From Romboutsia_E sp900604535 (GTDB lineage Bacteria; Bacillota; Clostridia; Peptostreptococcales; Peptostreptococcaceae), in NCBI RefSeq assembly GCF_900604535.1, contig NZ_UWOT01000001.1, positions 248,001-312,000 of the forward strand: a DNA stretch of 64,000 nucleotides, given 5' to 3'. The translations under genes were made by a program, and so were the position numbers. Below the pieces are notes generated by a model. It saw only the letters and a list, made by a program, of their open reading frames with translations. It did no database searches and had not been told where the DNA came from. The stretch's first letter is position 1, and each line of letters opens with the position of its first letter. Shown in pieces: positions 27,945-35,666 of the stretch.

Positions 27945-29063
27945 TTACCCTCCTATTGCGCTTAGTAATGATATTCTGTCAAATATCTCATTTACTATTA
28001 AGTCGTATTTTTTATCAGCATCTATATAATAAAGCTTTGTATTTCCCATGTCTAAATTACTAAGTATGCTATCCACTAAGTTTTTAGTATAAATACTATC
28101 AATTATACTTGTTGGTAACACTATATATAGACCATCAATTCCATATTCTAGTAATTCCTCACCACATTTAATTATATCCTTTTTATTATTTTCTAAAAGA
28201 GGTAATTTTATTTGAATGTTACTATTTTTTTCGTCTTGCAATATGTAATCTCTTATTTTTTCTCTAAATAATATATCTTGTTCTACATTGTTTTCATTTT
28301 GAAAACCAATTAATAACACTCCTATATCTTTATTTTTACTTGATATAGTTTTTAATATTTCATTTTTATATAATGTTGCTAAGTTATTTGATTTGTAGAA
28401 AGTTTCCATTATTTCTACCTTATTTAAATTGTATTTACTTAAATTTAAACTTTCATATCTTTTAGTGAAAACATCAAAATCTTCACCTTCTGTCATAAAC
28501 ATAGGACAAATAATTATATTTTTATATCCTTTTGAAATAATATCTTCTATACTATTTTCAAAATAAGGTGATGAATAAAGATAAGAATTTACTACTTTAT
28601 AACTATTGCCTAACTTTTCTCTCAAATTTGATGCTATATATTCTGCATCTTCTTTAAAATCACTTGACCCAAATTTTTCATAGTACATTTTAAATGTATA
28701 TAAATCTTTTATTCCAGTTAAGTATGATTTAAATCCCTTTTCAAAGTAAACTTCACTTGCCCTTTCTTTTAAATCATAGTTTGAACTTTCACCTCCAGAA
28801 ACCAACAACACTACTGTTTCTGGTTGGTCTTCTAGTGGACTCACATCTTTTATAGCTATTTTATTTCTAAATATTGATATAGTTATAATATTTATTCCAA
28901 TAAAAGCAATAATAAGTCCATATGCTATATATTTATAATTTTTATCTATAATTATCTGCTTATAAAAAAGAAGTGTGGCTAAAACTATAAATATATTTTC
29001 CATATAACCTGTAAATATAAAACCTAAAAATATACATACAAATAAAAGTATTGAACTTAGCAT
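27945..29063 (-). CDS. Membrane-anchored protein with chelatase-like (ferrochelatase/CbiX fold) region
   Basis: This 372-residue protein has three N-terminal membrane segments (about residues 2-65) and a soluble region. The soluble region has two halves, each with a chelatase-like pattern: VVLLVSGGESSNYDLKERA followed by YKVVNSYLYSSPYFENSIEDIISKGYKNIIICPMFM, and GVLLIGFQNENN followed by LPLLENNKKDIIKCGEELLEYGIDGLYIVLPTSI. The pattern of a hydrophobic strand, a charged loop, then a strand with a Cys-Pro or Leu-Pro turn recalls ferrochelatase. The usual catalytic His of SxHG is not seen, so metal insertion is doubtful. It is first in an operon with the M16 pair. The start has ATGGAGTTGG. The fold call is moderate and the function unknown. 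Confidence 0.55.
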   Translation of the reverse strand: MLSSILLFVCIFLGFIFTGYMENIFIVLATLLFYKQIIIDKNYKYIAYGLIIAFIGINIITISIFRNKIAIKDVSPLEDQPETVVLLVSGGESSNYDLKERASEVYFEKGFKSYLTGIKDLYTFKMYYEKFGSSDFKEDAEYIASNLREKLGNSYKVVNSYLYSSPYFENSIEDIISKGYKNIIICPMFMTEGEDFDVFTKRYESLNLSKYNLNKVEIMETFYKSNNLATLYKNEILKTISSKNKDIGVLLIGFQNENNVEQDILFREKIRDYILQDEKNSNIQIKLPLLENNKKDIIKCGEELLEYGIDGLYIVLPTSIIDSIYTKNLVDSILSNLDMGNTKLYYIDADKKYDLIVNEIFDRISLLSAIGG

Positions 29064-29173
29064 AAAACCAACTCCATAATAATGTATAGTTTACATCTGT
29101 TATATATATGATGTATAATCAGTATGTATGTCTATAATGAAGTTTGTAAATTTGTAAAAATCAGCTTTATTAG

Positions 29174-29203
29174 TTGTGTTCACGACTTAGAAGGTTGTAT
29201 AAA
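29174..29203 (+). promoter_or_regulatory. Probable promoter of ychF
   Basis: TTGTGT and TATAAA are separated by 18 bases, about 50 bases ahead of the ychF start codon. The rest of the 190-base gap has no gene. Confidence 0.45.
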
Positions 29204-29255
29204 TTTATATATAAATTTCAATATCAAATTAACATAAAGAAAGGAAGATACAATT

Positions 29256-30353
29256 ATGAAATTAGGTATAGTAGGTTTACCAAACGTAGGTAAAAGTACG
29301 CTTTTCAACGCTATAACTCAAGCAGGTGCAGAATCTGCAAACTACCCTTTCTGTACAATAGAACCAAACGTAGGTGTGGTTGCTGTTCCAGATGAAAGAT
29401 TAAATAAATTAAAAGAACTATATGATTCAAAGAAAATAGTTCCAACAGCTATAGAATTCTGCGATATAGCTGGTCTTGTTAGAGGAGCTTCAAAAGGTGA
29501 AGGTCTTGGAAATAAATTCTTATCTCACATAAGAGAGGTTGACGCTATAGTTCACGTTGTTAGATGCTTCGAAGATCCTAACGTTGTTCACGTTGATGGA
29601 AGTGTTGATCCACTTAGAGATATAGAAACTATAAACTTAGAATTAATATTCTCTGATATAGAAATATTAGAAAGAAGAATACAAAAAAGTGCTAAAGCTG
29701 CTAAAGCTGATAAGTCTGTAGCTGCCGAAGTTGAATTCTTAAAAGAAATACTAGCTACTTTAGAAGATAATAAATGTGTTAGAACAATGAGCTTTACTGA
29801 AGATCAACAAACATTTGTTAATTCATTAAACTTATTAACTTCTAAACCAGTAATATATGCTACTAATGTATGTGAAGATGATTTAGCTGATGAAGCTGCT
29901 AACAATGATTATGTAAACAAAGTTAGAGAATTCGCTGCTACTGAGGATGCTGAAGTTGTAGTTGTTTGTGCTCAAATAGAAGCAGAAATAGCTGAACTTG
30001 ATACTGAAGAAGAAAAGAAAGAATTCTTAGAAACTTTAGGTCTTGAGCAATCAGGATTAGATAAATTAATAAAATCTTCTTATGCTTTATTAGGACTTAT
30101 ATCTTACTTAACAGCTGGACCTCAAGAGGTTAGAGCTTGGACTATAAAACTTGGAACTAAAGCTCCTGCTGCAGGTGGAAAAATCCACTCTGATATAGAA
30201 AGAGGATTCATAAGAGCGGAAACTATTGCTTTTGATGACTTAGTTCATGTTGGTACTATGACTGCTGCTAAAGAAAAAGGATTAGTTAGACTTGAGGGTA
30301 AAGAATATATAGTTAAAGATGGAGATGTAATATTATTCAGATTTAACGTTTAA
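29256..30353 (+). CDS. ychF: Obg-like ATPase YchF/EngD
   Basis: This is a 365-residue P-loop NTPase of the OLA1/YchF group, which prefers ATP to GTP and binds ribosomes. It has G1 GLPNVGKST, the G2/switch region with TIEPNVG, G3 DIAGLVRGASKGEGLGNKFL, and the C-terminal TGS-like domain ending HSDIERGFIRAETI...KDGDVILFRF. The start ATG follows AAAGGAAGATACAATT. Codon use (AGA, GTT, GAA) looks like a highly expressed gene. It is alone on its transcript, ended by a strong terminator. Confidence 0.97.
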   Translation: MKLGIVGLPNVGKSTLFNAITQAGAESANYPFCTIEPNVGVVAVPDERLNKLKELYDSKKIVPTAIEFCDIAGLVRGASKGEGLGNKFLSHIREVDAIVHVVRCFEDPNVVHVDGSVDPLRDIETINLELIFSDIEILERRIQKSAKAAKADKSVAAEVEFLKEILATLEDNKCVRTMSFTEDQQTFVNSLNLLTSKPVIYATNVCEDDLADEAANNDYVNKVREFAATEDAEVVVVCAQIEAEIAELDTEEEKKEFLETLGLEQSGLDKLIKSSYALLGLISYLTAGPQEVRAWTIKLGTKAPAAGGKIHSDIERGFIRAETIAFDDLVHVGTMTAAKEKGLVRLEGKEYIVKDGDVILFRFNV

Positions 30354-30360
30354 TAAAATA

Positions 30361-30400
30361 AAAGCTATATTTGGGATTAAAACCAAATATAGCTTTTTTT
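30361..30400 (+). terminator. Terminator after ychF
   Basis: The arms AAAGCTATATTTGG and CCAAATATAGCTTT are perfect 14-base complements around an 8-base loop, followed by a T-run. It sits just after the ychF stop codon. Confidence 0.85.
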
Positions 30401-30407
30401 ATTATGA

Positions 30408-30413
30408 TATAAT
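30408..30413 (+). promoter_or_regulatory. Extended -10 element for the GNAT gene
   Basis: TGATATAAT matches an extended -10 (TGnTATAAT), about 40 bases before the start codon at 30455. No good -35 is seen at the right distance, as is usual for extended -10 promoters. Confidence 0.45.
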
Positions 30414-30454
30414 TAGTCAATAATCTAAAAATAATTAATTAGGGGGGATATCAT

Positions 30455-31027
30455 ATGGAATTAAGATTAGCCAACTTAAACGATGCAAGAGAGATTTTAA
30501 ATATTTATAAATATTATATTGAAAATACTGCAATTACATTTGAATATAAGATTCCTAGTTTAGAGGAATTTGAAAATAGAGTTAAAACTATATCTAAAGA
30601 TTATCCTTATATAGTTGCTCTTATTGATAATAAAATAATTGGATATGCTTATGCATCTAAATATAAAGAAAGAGATGCTTATAATTGGGATGTTGAATTG
30701 TCTATCTATGCTAATGAATCTTATCACAATAAAAATATAGCCTCTACTCTATATTCTTGCATTTTAGATATTTTAAAACTTCAAGGATTTTATAATGTTT
30801 ATGCTTGTATTACTGTTCCAAATATAAAAAGTGAGAAATTCCATAAAAAACATGGATTTAATCTTGTAGGATGTTTTAGTCATGCCGGCTTTAAATTTAA
30901 TAAATGGTGGGATATTATTTGGATGGAGAAAAATATTATAGATTTTAATATACCTCCAAAACCAATAAAACATATTAACTTGATTAAAAATAGTGAGATT
31001 CAAAATATATTTAATATGTATGTATAA
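30455..31027 (+). CDS. GNAT family N-acetyltransferase (phosphinothricin-acetyltransferase-like)
   Basis: This 190-residue acetyltransferase starts MELRLANLNDAREILNIY, with ENTAITFEYKIPSLEEFENR and KERDAYNWDVELSIYANESYHNKNIASTLY. These match the PAT/YncA group, whose members acetylate methionine sulfoximine, phosphinothricin or other small amines. The acetyl-CoA loop is NKNIAST rather than the canonical R/QxxGxG/A, a mild departure. The start ATG is preceded by GGGGGGATATCAT. The substrate is not predictable. A gap of 64 bases separates it from the superoxide dismutase gene. Confidence 0.85.
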   Translation: MELRLANLNDAREILNIYKYYIENTAITFEYKIPSLEEFENRVKTISKDYPYIVALIDNKIIGYAYASKYKERDAYNWDVELSIYANESYHNKNIASTLYSCILDILKLQGFYNVYACITVPNIKSEKFHKKHGFNLVGCFSHAGFKFNKWWDIIWMEKNIIDFNIPPKPIKHINLIKNSEIQNIFNMYV

Positions 31028-31091
31028 ATATACCTTTAGGCCTTTTAAATAATATTATCCTTTTTAAGCATAATATTTATGAGGTGATTAA

Positions 31092-31784
31092 ATGAAAAAA
31101 GCATTATTAACTTTAAGCATAGTTTTATCAATTATTCTTACTCAAGGATTAACTGCTTTATCTTATTCTAAAGAAACATATAAGTTTGAGGTAAAACCAC
31201 TACCTTACTCTTACGATGCTTTAGAACCTTATATAAGCAAGGAGACTATGACTCTTCATCATGATAAACACTATGCTAATTATGTAAAAAATTTAAATGC
31301 AGCCCTAGATAAATATCCTGATTTACAAAATCTTACTTTATATGAATTATTAAGTAATTTAGACTCTTTACCACAAGATGTTAGAAACATAGTAAGAAAT
31401 AATGGTGGCGGTGTTTACAATCATGAATTATTCTTTAATATAATGTCTAACAAAAATAATCCTGTTCCAACAGGAAAATTAAAAGAAGGCATAGAAAGTA
31501 CATTTGATTCTTATGAAAACTTCAAATCAGAGTTTAAGAAAAGTGCACTAGATGTATTTGGTTCAGGTTGGACATGGCTTGTATTAGATAAAAATAACAA
31601 TCTATGCATAGTAAATACACCTAATCAAGATAACCCAATATGTTGTGGATTAAAACCAATAATAGGTATAGACCTTTGGGAGCATGCTTATTATCTTGAC
31701 TATAAAAACGATCGTTCTAAGTACATAGATAACTGGTTCAATGTACTTGATTGGAATCAAGCTCTTAAGAATTATAAAAATTAA
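31092..31784 (+). CDS. sodA: Superoxide dismutase (Fe/Mn) with N-terminal signal peptide
   Basis: It converts superoxide to peroxide and oxygen. The metal ligands are all present: His56 (LHHDKHY), His111 (VYNHELFF), Asp194 and His198 (DLWEHAYY). Unusually, the first 24 or so residues form a signal peptide (MKKALLTLSIVLSIILTQG), so the enzyme is exported or placed on the spore. A similar secreted SOD occurs in Clostridioides, where SodA is a spore coat protein (family knowledge). Whether iron or manganese is used cannot be decided here. The start ATG has GAGGTGATTAA. Confidence 0.93.
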   Translation: MKKALLTLSIVLSIILTQGLTALSYSKETYKFEVKPLPYSYDALEPYISKETMTLHHDKHYANYVKNLNAALDKYPDLQNLTLYELLSNLDSLPQDVRNIVRNNGGGVYNHELFFNIMSNKNNPVPTGKLKEGIESTFDSYENFKSEFKKSALDVFGSGWTWLVLDKNNNLCIVNTPNQDNPICCGLKPIIGIDLWEHAYYLDYKNDRSKYIDNWFNVLDWNQALKNYKN

Positions 31785-31793
31785 ATAAATTAT

Positions 31794-31846
31794 AAAAGCT
31801 AGAAAGGATAATAACATATTATTAGTTACAATCCCATCTAGCTTTT
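31794..31846. terminator. Shared terminator between sodA and murE
   Basis: The arms AAAAGCTAGA and TCTAGCTTTT enclose a 33-base loop that contains a small inner stem, with T-rich flanks. The two genes converge here, so it probably serves both. Confidence 0.55.
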
Positions 31847-31848
31847 CA

Positions 31849-33348
31849 TTATGCAAGTGTTAAGTAATTCTTTTCAGCTAAAACGCTCTTAGCTGCATTC
31901 ATAGCTATTTCTTTTTCACTAAAAGGTACTCTATCACCTTTTATTATTTGATAAGTCTCATGACCTTTTCCAGCAAATACTATCATATCGCCTTCTTTAG
32001 CTATTTCTATAGCCATTTCTATAGCTAACTTTCTATCTGGCTCTACTATATATTCACAATTACTATTTTCAAAAGATTTTGCTATATCACTTATTATATT
32101 CATTGGATCTTCAAAATCAGGGTTATCCGAAGTTAGTATACATAAGTCACATTCTTTAGCTGCAACATCTCCTAACTCTTTTCTTCTTAACTCTGTTCTT
32201 CCACCTACTGATCCAAATAAACATATTAATCTATTATGATCGTATTTTTTAAGTGTTTGAAGTATATTCTCTAAGCTTACTCCATTATGAGCATAATCAA
32301 CTATAACTGTTGCATAAGGAAGTATTGGTAAAACTTCTACTCTTCCATTTACCTTAGCTTGTCTTAAAGAGTTTAACATAACTTCTTGTTCTACATCTAA
32401 ATATCTACAGACAGCTATTACTGCTAATGCATTATATATACTAAATTCTCCTGGAGAACATATATAACAAGGGAAATCTTCTTCTCCTACATGACAAGTG
32501 AAACTTACCCCTAATGAGTCTATAGATTTTGAGTACTCTATATTTTTAGCTACTAAATTTGAATTATTTGATATAGAAAATGTTTCTATATCACAAGTTG
32601 CTTTATTCATTATTTCTTTAGCATGCTCGTCATCTATATTTATTATTCCATGTTTAGCTAGTGTAAATAGTCTAGCTTTACATTCTAAATAATGTTCAAA
32701 AGTTGGATGTTCCTTTGGACCTATATGATCTGGTGATAAATTTGAGAATATTGCAATATCAAAATCTACATCCTCAACTCTATTCATCATAACTCCACCT
32801 GATGAAACTTCCATAGATACACACTTTACTCCATTATCTAGCATTGTTCTAAATATTCTATGAAGTTCATAACTTTCTGGAGTTGTGTTAACTGTTTTTT
32901 CACTTATACCATTGTAAAAAGTACCATTAGTTCCTATAACTCCTGTATTAAGTCCTGAAGAATTTAGAACTTCACTTACATAGTTAGTTATTGTAGTCTT
33001 ACCTTTTGTACCCGTTACACCTATAATTTTTAGCTCTTTTGATGGATTACCAAAATAGTTTGCTGACATTTTTGATAAAGCTATTCTACTGTCTTTTACA
33101 AATAGTTTTATAGCATCATTTCCTAATTCTATATCATCATTTAGTATAAATACTCTACATCCTCTTTTATAAGCATCCATGCAGTATTTATGACCATCAA
33201 CAGTTTCACCTTTTATAGCAACAAATATATATCCATCTTCACATTTTGAAGAATTATATGCAATATCTTTTATTTCGATTTCTTTTATTTCGTCCCAAGG
33301 CTTATCACAAGTAAATTCAACATCTTCCATAACTTTAAATAATTTCAT
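31849..33348 (-). CDS. murE: UDP-MurNAc-tripeptide synthetase MurE, probably lysine-type
   Basis: MurE adds the third residue of the peptidoglycan stem peptide. The P-loop GVTGTKGKTTIT, HNGVSLENIL, and the C-terminal GKGHETYQ place it firmly in MurE. The residue that selects the third amino acid lies in a DNPx motif. Enzymes adding meso-DAP have DNPR, whose Arg binds the DAP carboxylate. Here the motif is DNPD (Asp408-Asp411), as in SDNPDFEDP, so meso-DAP is unlikely and Lys or Orn is favoured. It stands alone, outside the main cell-wall cluster, beside a racemase and an ATP-grasp ligase. The start ATG follows AAGGAGGGC. Confidence 0.93.
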   Translation of the reverse strand: MKLFKVMEDVEFTCDKPWDEIKEIEIKDIAYNSSKCEDGYIFVAIKGETVDGHKYCMDAYKRGCRVFILNDDIELGNDAIKLFVKDSRIALSKMSANYFGNPSKELKIIGVTGTKGKTTITNYVSEVLNSSGLNTGVIGTNGTFYNGISEKTVNTTPESYELHRIFRTMLDNGVKCVSMEVSSGGVMMNRVEDVDFDIAIFSNLSPDHIGPKEHPTFEHYLECKARLFTLAKHGIINIDDEHAKEIMNKATCDIETFSISNNSNLVAKNIEYSKSIDSLGVSFTCHVGEEDFPCYICSPGEFSIYNALAVIAVCRYLDVEQEVMLNSLRQAKVNGRVEVLPILPYATVIVDYAHNGVSLENILQTLKKYDHNRLICLFGSVGGRTELRRKELGDVAAKECDLCILTSDNPDFEDPMNIISDIAKSFENSNCEYIVEPDRKLAIEMAIEIAKEGDMIVFAGKGHETYQIIKGDRVPFSEKEIAMNAAKSVLAEKNYLTLA

Positions 33349-33464
33349 TACTAAGCCCTCCTTATCCTTGGTATATTCATAAACTGTAGTATATCATATT
33401 ATTTTTAAATTTTACTTAGAAAATCTATGTTAAAATTGGAATATCATTCTAAGATTTAAATCCT

Positions 33465-33496
33465 AAAAATAGAGTAGCTTTAACTACTCTATTTTT
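33465..33496 (-). terminator. Terminator after the racemase gene
   Basis: The arms AAAAATAGAGTAG and CTACTCTATTTTT are perfect 13-base complements around a 6-base loop. It separates the ligase-racemase operon from murE. A weak extended -10 (TGATATACT on the minus strand, near 33384-33392) may start murE. Confidence 0.8.
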
Positions 33497-33506
33497 TTAT
33501 ATTTTA

Positions 33507-34211
33507 TTATTTAACTCTTTTATTGCAATTTTCTATAGTTTTAACAGCTAAAACACCTAATGAATCTATATAAAACTCATCATCTAAGTTATTATCATTT
33601 TTTAAAATTGATAATTCTGTACATCCTAAAATTGCACCATCACAGTTATTTTCTTTTAAATTATTGACTATGTCATTAAATTTGTTCATATTAGCAGGGT
33701 TTCCACTTTTTATATCATCATATATTATAGACATTATATTAGCTTGTCTATTTTCATCTAATACTAAATAATCTATATCATATTTCTTACACATATTTTG
33801 ATATAAGTTTGTACTTATATTTCCTGTTGTTGCTAATATTCCTAACTTTTTATGACCTTGTTCTTTTGCATGTTTTACAGTTTCTTCGATTATATTTAAA
33901 ACAGGAATATTTACACTTTTCTGTATTTCATCATAGAAATAATGAGCTGTGTTGCAAGTTATAACTAAAAAGTCACTTCCAAAGTTTTCTAATCTCTTTG
34001 CATCTTTTTTTAGTATATCTACTGGACTGTTTTTGCTTTTTCCAATTATATAATCAGTTCTATCTGGTGTTGTTGCTCTATTAGCTATAACCATATCTAT
34101 ATGATCTTGGTCAGTTTTTGCATCAGTCATCCTTACTACCATATCATAAAAATATACTGTAGCCATAGGTCCAAGTCCACCAATAACACCAACTGTTTTA
34201 TTATTTTCCAT
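33507..34211 (-). CDS. Aspartate/glutamate racemase family protein, probably aspartate racemase
   Basis: This 234-residue PLP-independent racemase has GVIGGLGPMATVYFY at the N-terminus and the two catalytic cysteines in ITCNTAHYF and LGCTELSIL. The N-terminal GGLGP and the NRATTPDRTDYI stretch are typical of aspartate rather than glutamate racemases. It follows the ATP-grasp gene by 14 bases and ends in a terminator, so the two are one operon. Next to a ligase resembling D-aspartate ligase, its likely job is to supply D-Asp for the peptidoglycan cross-bridge. The start has GTGGTGATATAAA. Confidence 0.88.
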   Translation of the reverse strand: MENNKTVGVIGGLGPMATVYFYDMVVRMTDAKTDQDHIDMVIANRATTPDRTDYIIGKSKNSPVDILKKDAKRLENFGSDFLVITCNTAHYFYDEIQKSVNIPVLNIIEETVKHAKEQGHKKLGILATTGNISTNLYQNMCKKYDIDYLVLDENRQANIMSIIYDDIKSGNPANMNKFNDIVNNLKENNCDGAILGCTELSILKNDNNLDDEFYIDSLGVLAVKTIENCNKRVK

Positions 34212-34225
34212 TTTATATCACCACT

Positions 34226-35440
34226 TTATTTGCAGTATTTATTAAACTTTCTTACTTGGTTTATATTGTATAAGAATACATACCAACTTCTCTTAAAGTT
34301 TCCTTTTAAGTCAGCATCATATCCAAATGATGTTGCACTCTTACCTTCTGAATCTAATTTCTTAGCAAGATTTACTAATTCTTGATTTTTAACGAATTTA
34401 TAAACTACATTCTTAGGTATTACACGCCAGAAGAAAGGTTCTTTTTGTATTTTTAAATCTAATTCTTTATTGTAAACTCTATCTTCAACTACATACTTAG
34501 CTATATTATTACCTGAAGATGTTACATAGAAGTTACTTCTACCTTGTCTTAAGTTAATTTCAAATACTTTATATGTGTTATCTCTACTATCATATTTTAT
34601 ATCAAAGTTAGAAAAACCTGTGTAGTTTATACTTTCTAAGAAGTTCTTAAATTTCTCCATTAAAGGACCATCATACTCTGTTATTATAGCAGCATGATTT
34701 CCTATTCCTTTTGGTGTATGCTCTTCTAATAATACATGTCCTAAACACATCATCTTAACTTTACCATTTTGGTCTGAATAACAAGTTAAAACTCTCATAT
34801 GTGAGTCATCACCTGGTATAAAGTCTTGTATTATTAAGCTCTTATCATATTTTCCATTATATATTGAAGTCGTTATTTCTTTAAACTCTTCTTCGTTGTT
34901 AGCAAGATAAGCTTTTTTCATTCCTTCAAATGGATGTTGCCAGAATAATACACTATCTGAAGGCTTTATTATAACTGGATACTTAAATCCAAAGTCTGTT
35001 ATTTCATCACCTTTTGAGTATATGAATGTTTTAGGGTAATCTAATCCCTTTTCTTCACACATTTGATAGAATAATTCTTTTTCTATAAGCTTTTCTTTTA
35101 ACTCTTTCCCTATATAAGGAACTATATATTTTTCTGATAATATATCTCTATGATCTATTATTAACTCTGCATATTCATCAGTACATCCATGTATAATTAA
35201 TTTTTTATTAGGTGCTGCAAGTTCATCTGCAGTGTCTAATAATACTTTTATAAATTCTTCTTCTTCAGTTATTCTTGGGTCTATTCTAAAATCTATTATT
35301 TTACTATCCTTAGTTGCACCTAATGCATATCTTCCAAATGCTATTGACTTAACTCCATAAGCTTCATGATATGCTCTTGCTACACTATAGCAGTTTATAT
35401 CTCCTCCAACTAAGACTGGTTGAATTGTTATATTTTCCAC
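34226..35440 (-). CDS. ATP-grasp ligase resembling peptidoglycan D-aspartate ligase
   Basis: This 404-residue ATP-grasp enzyme has the N-terminal GGDINCYSVARAYHEAYGVKSIAFG, ATP-grasp lysines in KYPVIIKPSDS, IIQDFIPGDDSHM, and metal-binding KVFEINLRQGRSN near residue 310. The N-terminal region and length resemble D-aspartate ligases (Aslfm of Enterococcus faecium), which attach D-Asp to the epsilon-amine of Lys in peptidoglycan precursors. The family also includes other carboxylate-amine ligases, so the substrate is an inference supported by the adjacent racemase and the DNPD MurE. The start is GTG at 35440 behind AAGAGGTGG; an earlier in-frame codon (35470) lacks a ribosome site. Confidence 0.75.
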   Translation of the reverse strand: MENITIQPVLVGGDINCYSVARAYHEAYGVKSIAFGRYALGATKDSKIIDFRIDPRITEEEEFIKVLLDTADELAAPNKKLIIHGCTDEYAELIIDHRDILSEKYIVPYIGKELKEKLIEKELFYQMCEEKGLDYPKTFIYSKGDEITDFGFKYPVIIKPSDSVLFWQHPFEGMKKAYLANNEEEFKEITTSIYNGKYDKSLIIQDFIPGDDSHMRVLTCYSDQNGKVKMMCLGHVLLEEHTPKGIGNHAAIITEYDGPLMEKFKNFLESINYTGFSNFDIKYDSRDNTYKVFEINLRQGRSNFYVTSSGNNIAKYVVEDRVYNKELDLKIQKEPFFWRVIPKNVVYKFVKNQELVNLAKKLDSEGKSATSFGYDADLKGNFKRSWYVFLYNINQVRKFNKYCK

Positions 35441-35481
35441 GTTTTTCCACCTCTTACATTTTAAATTCAACGTACTAAATA

Positions 35482-35510
35482 AGTATACTGTATTTTAATA
35501 CTTATGTCAA
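35482..35510 (-). promoter_or_regulatory. Promoter of the ligase-racemase operon
   Basis: On the minus strand TTGACA and TATACT are separated by exactly 17 bases, about 40 bases before the GTG start. This is close to the vegetative sigma consensus, so the operon is probably expressed in growing cells. The rest of the 225-base gap to the propeller gene shows no further gene. Confidence 0.75.
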
Positions 35511-35666
35511 AATACTACTGTTTTAATCTATATTTAATGTATTAAACTAGAAAAAATATATATAAATACAATATCCTTGGTCTTTCACCATTTTTTTACA
35601 AACTCATATTATATACAGACAGGTAAATTTTAATGCCTGTATATATATAATAAAGGTGTTGATTAT

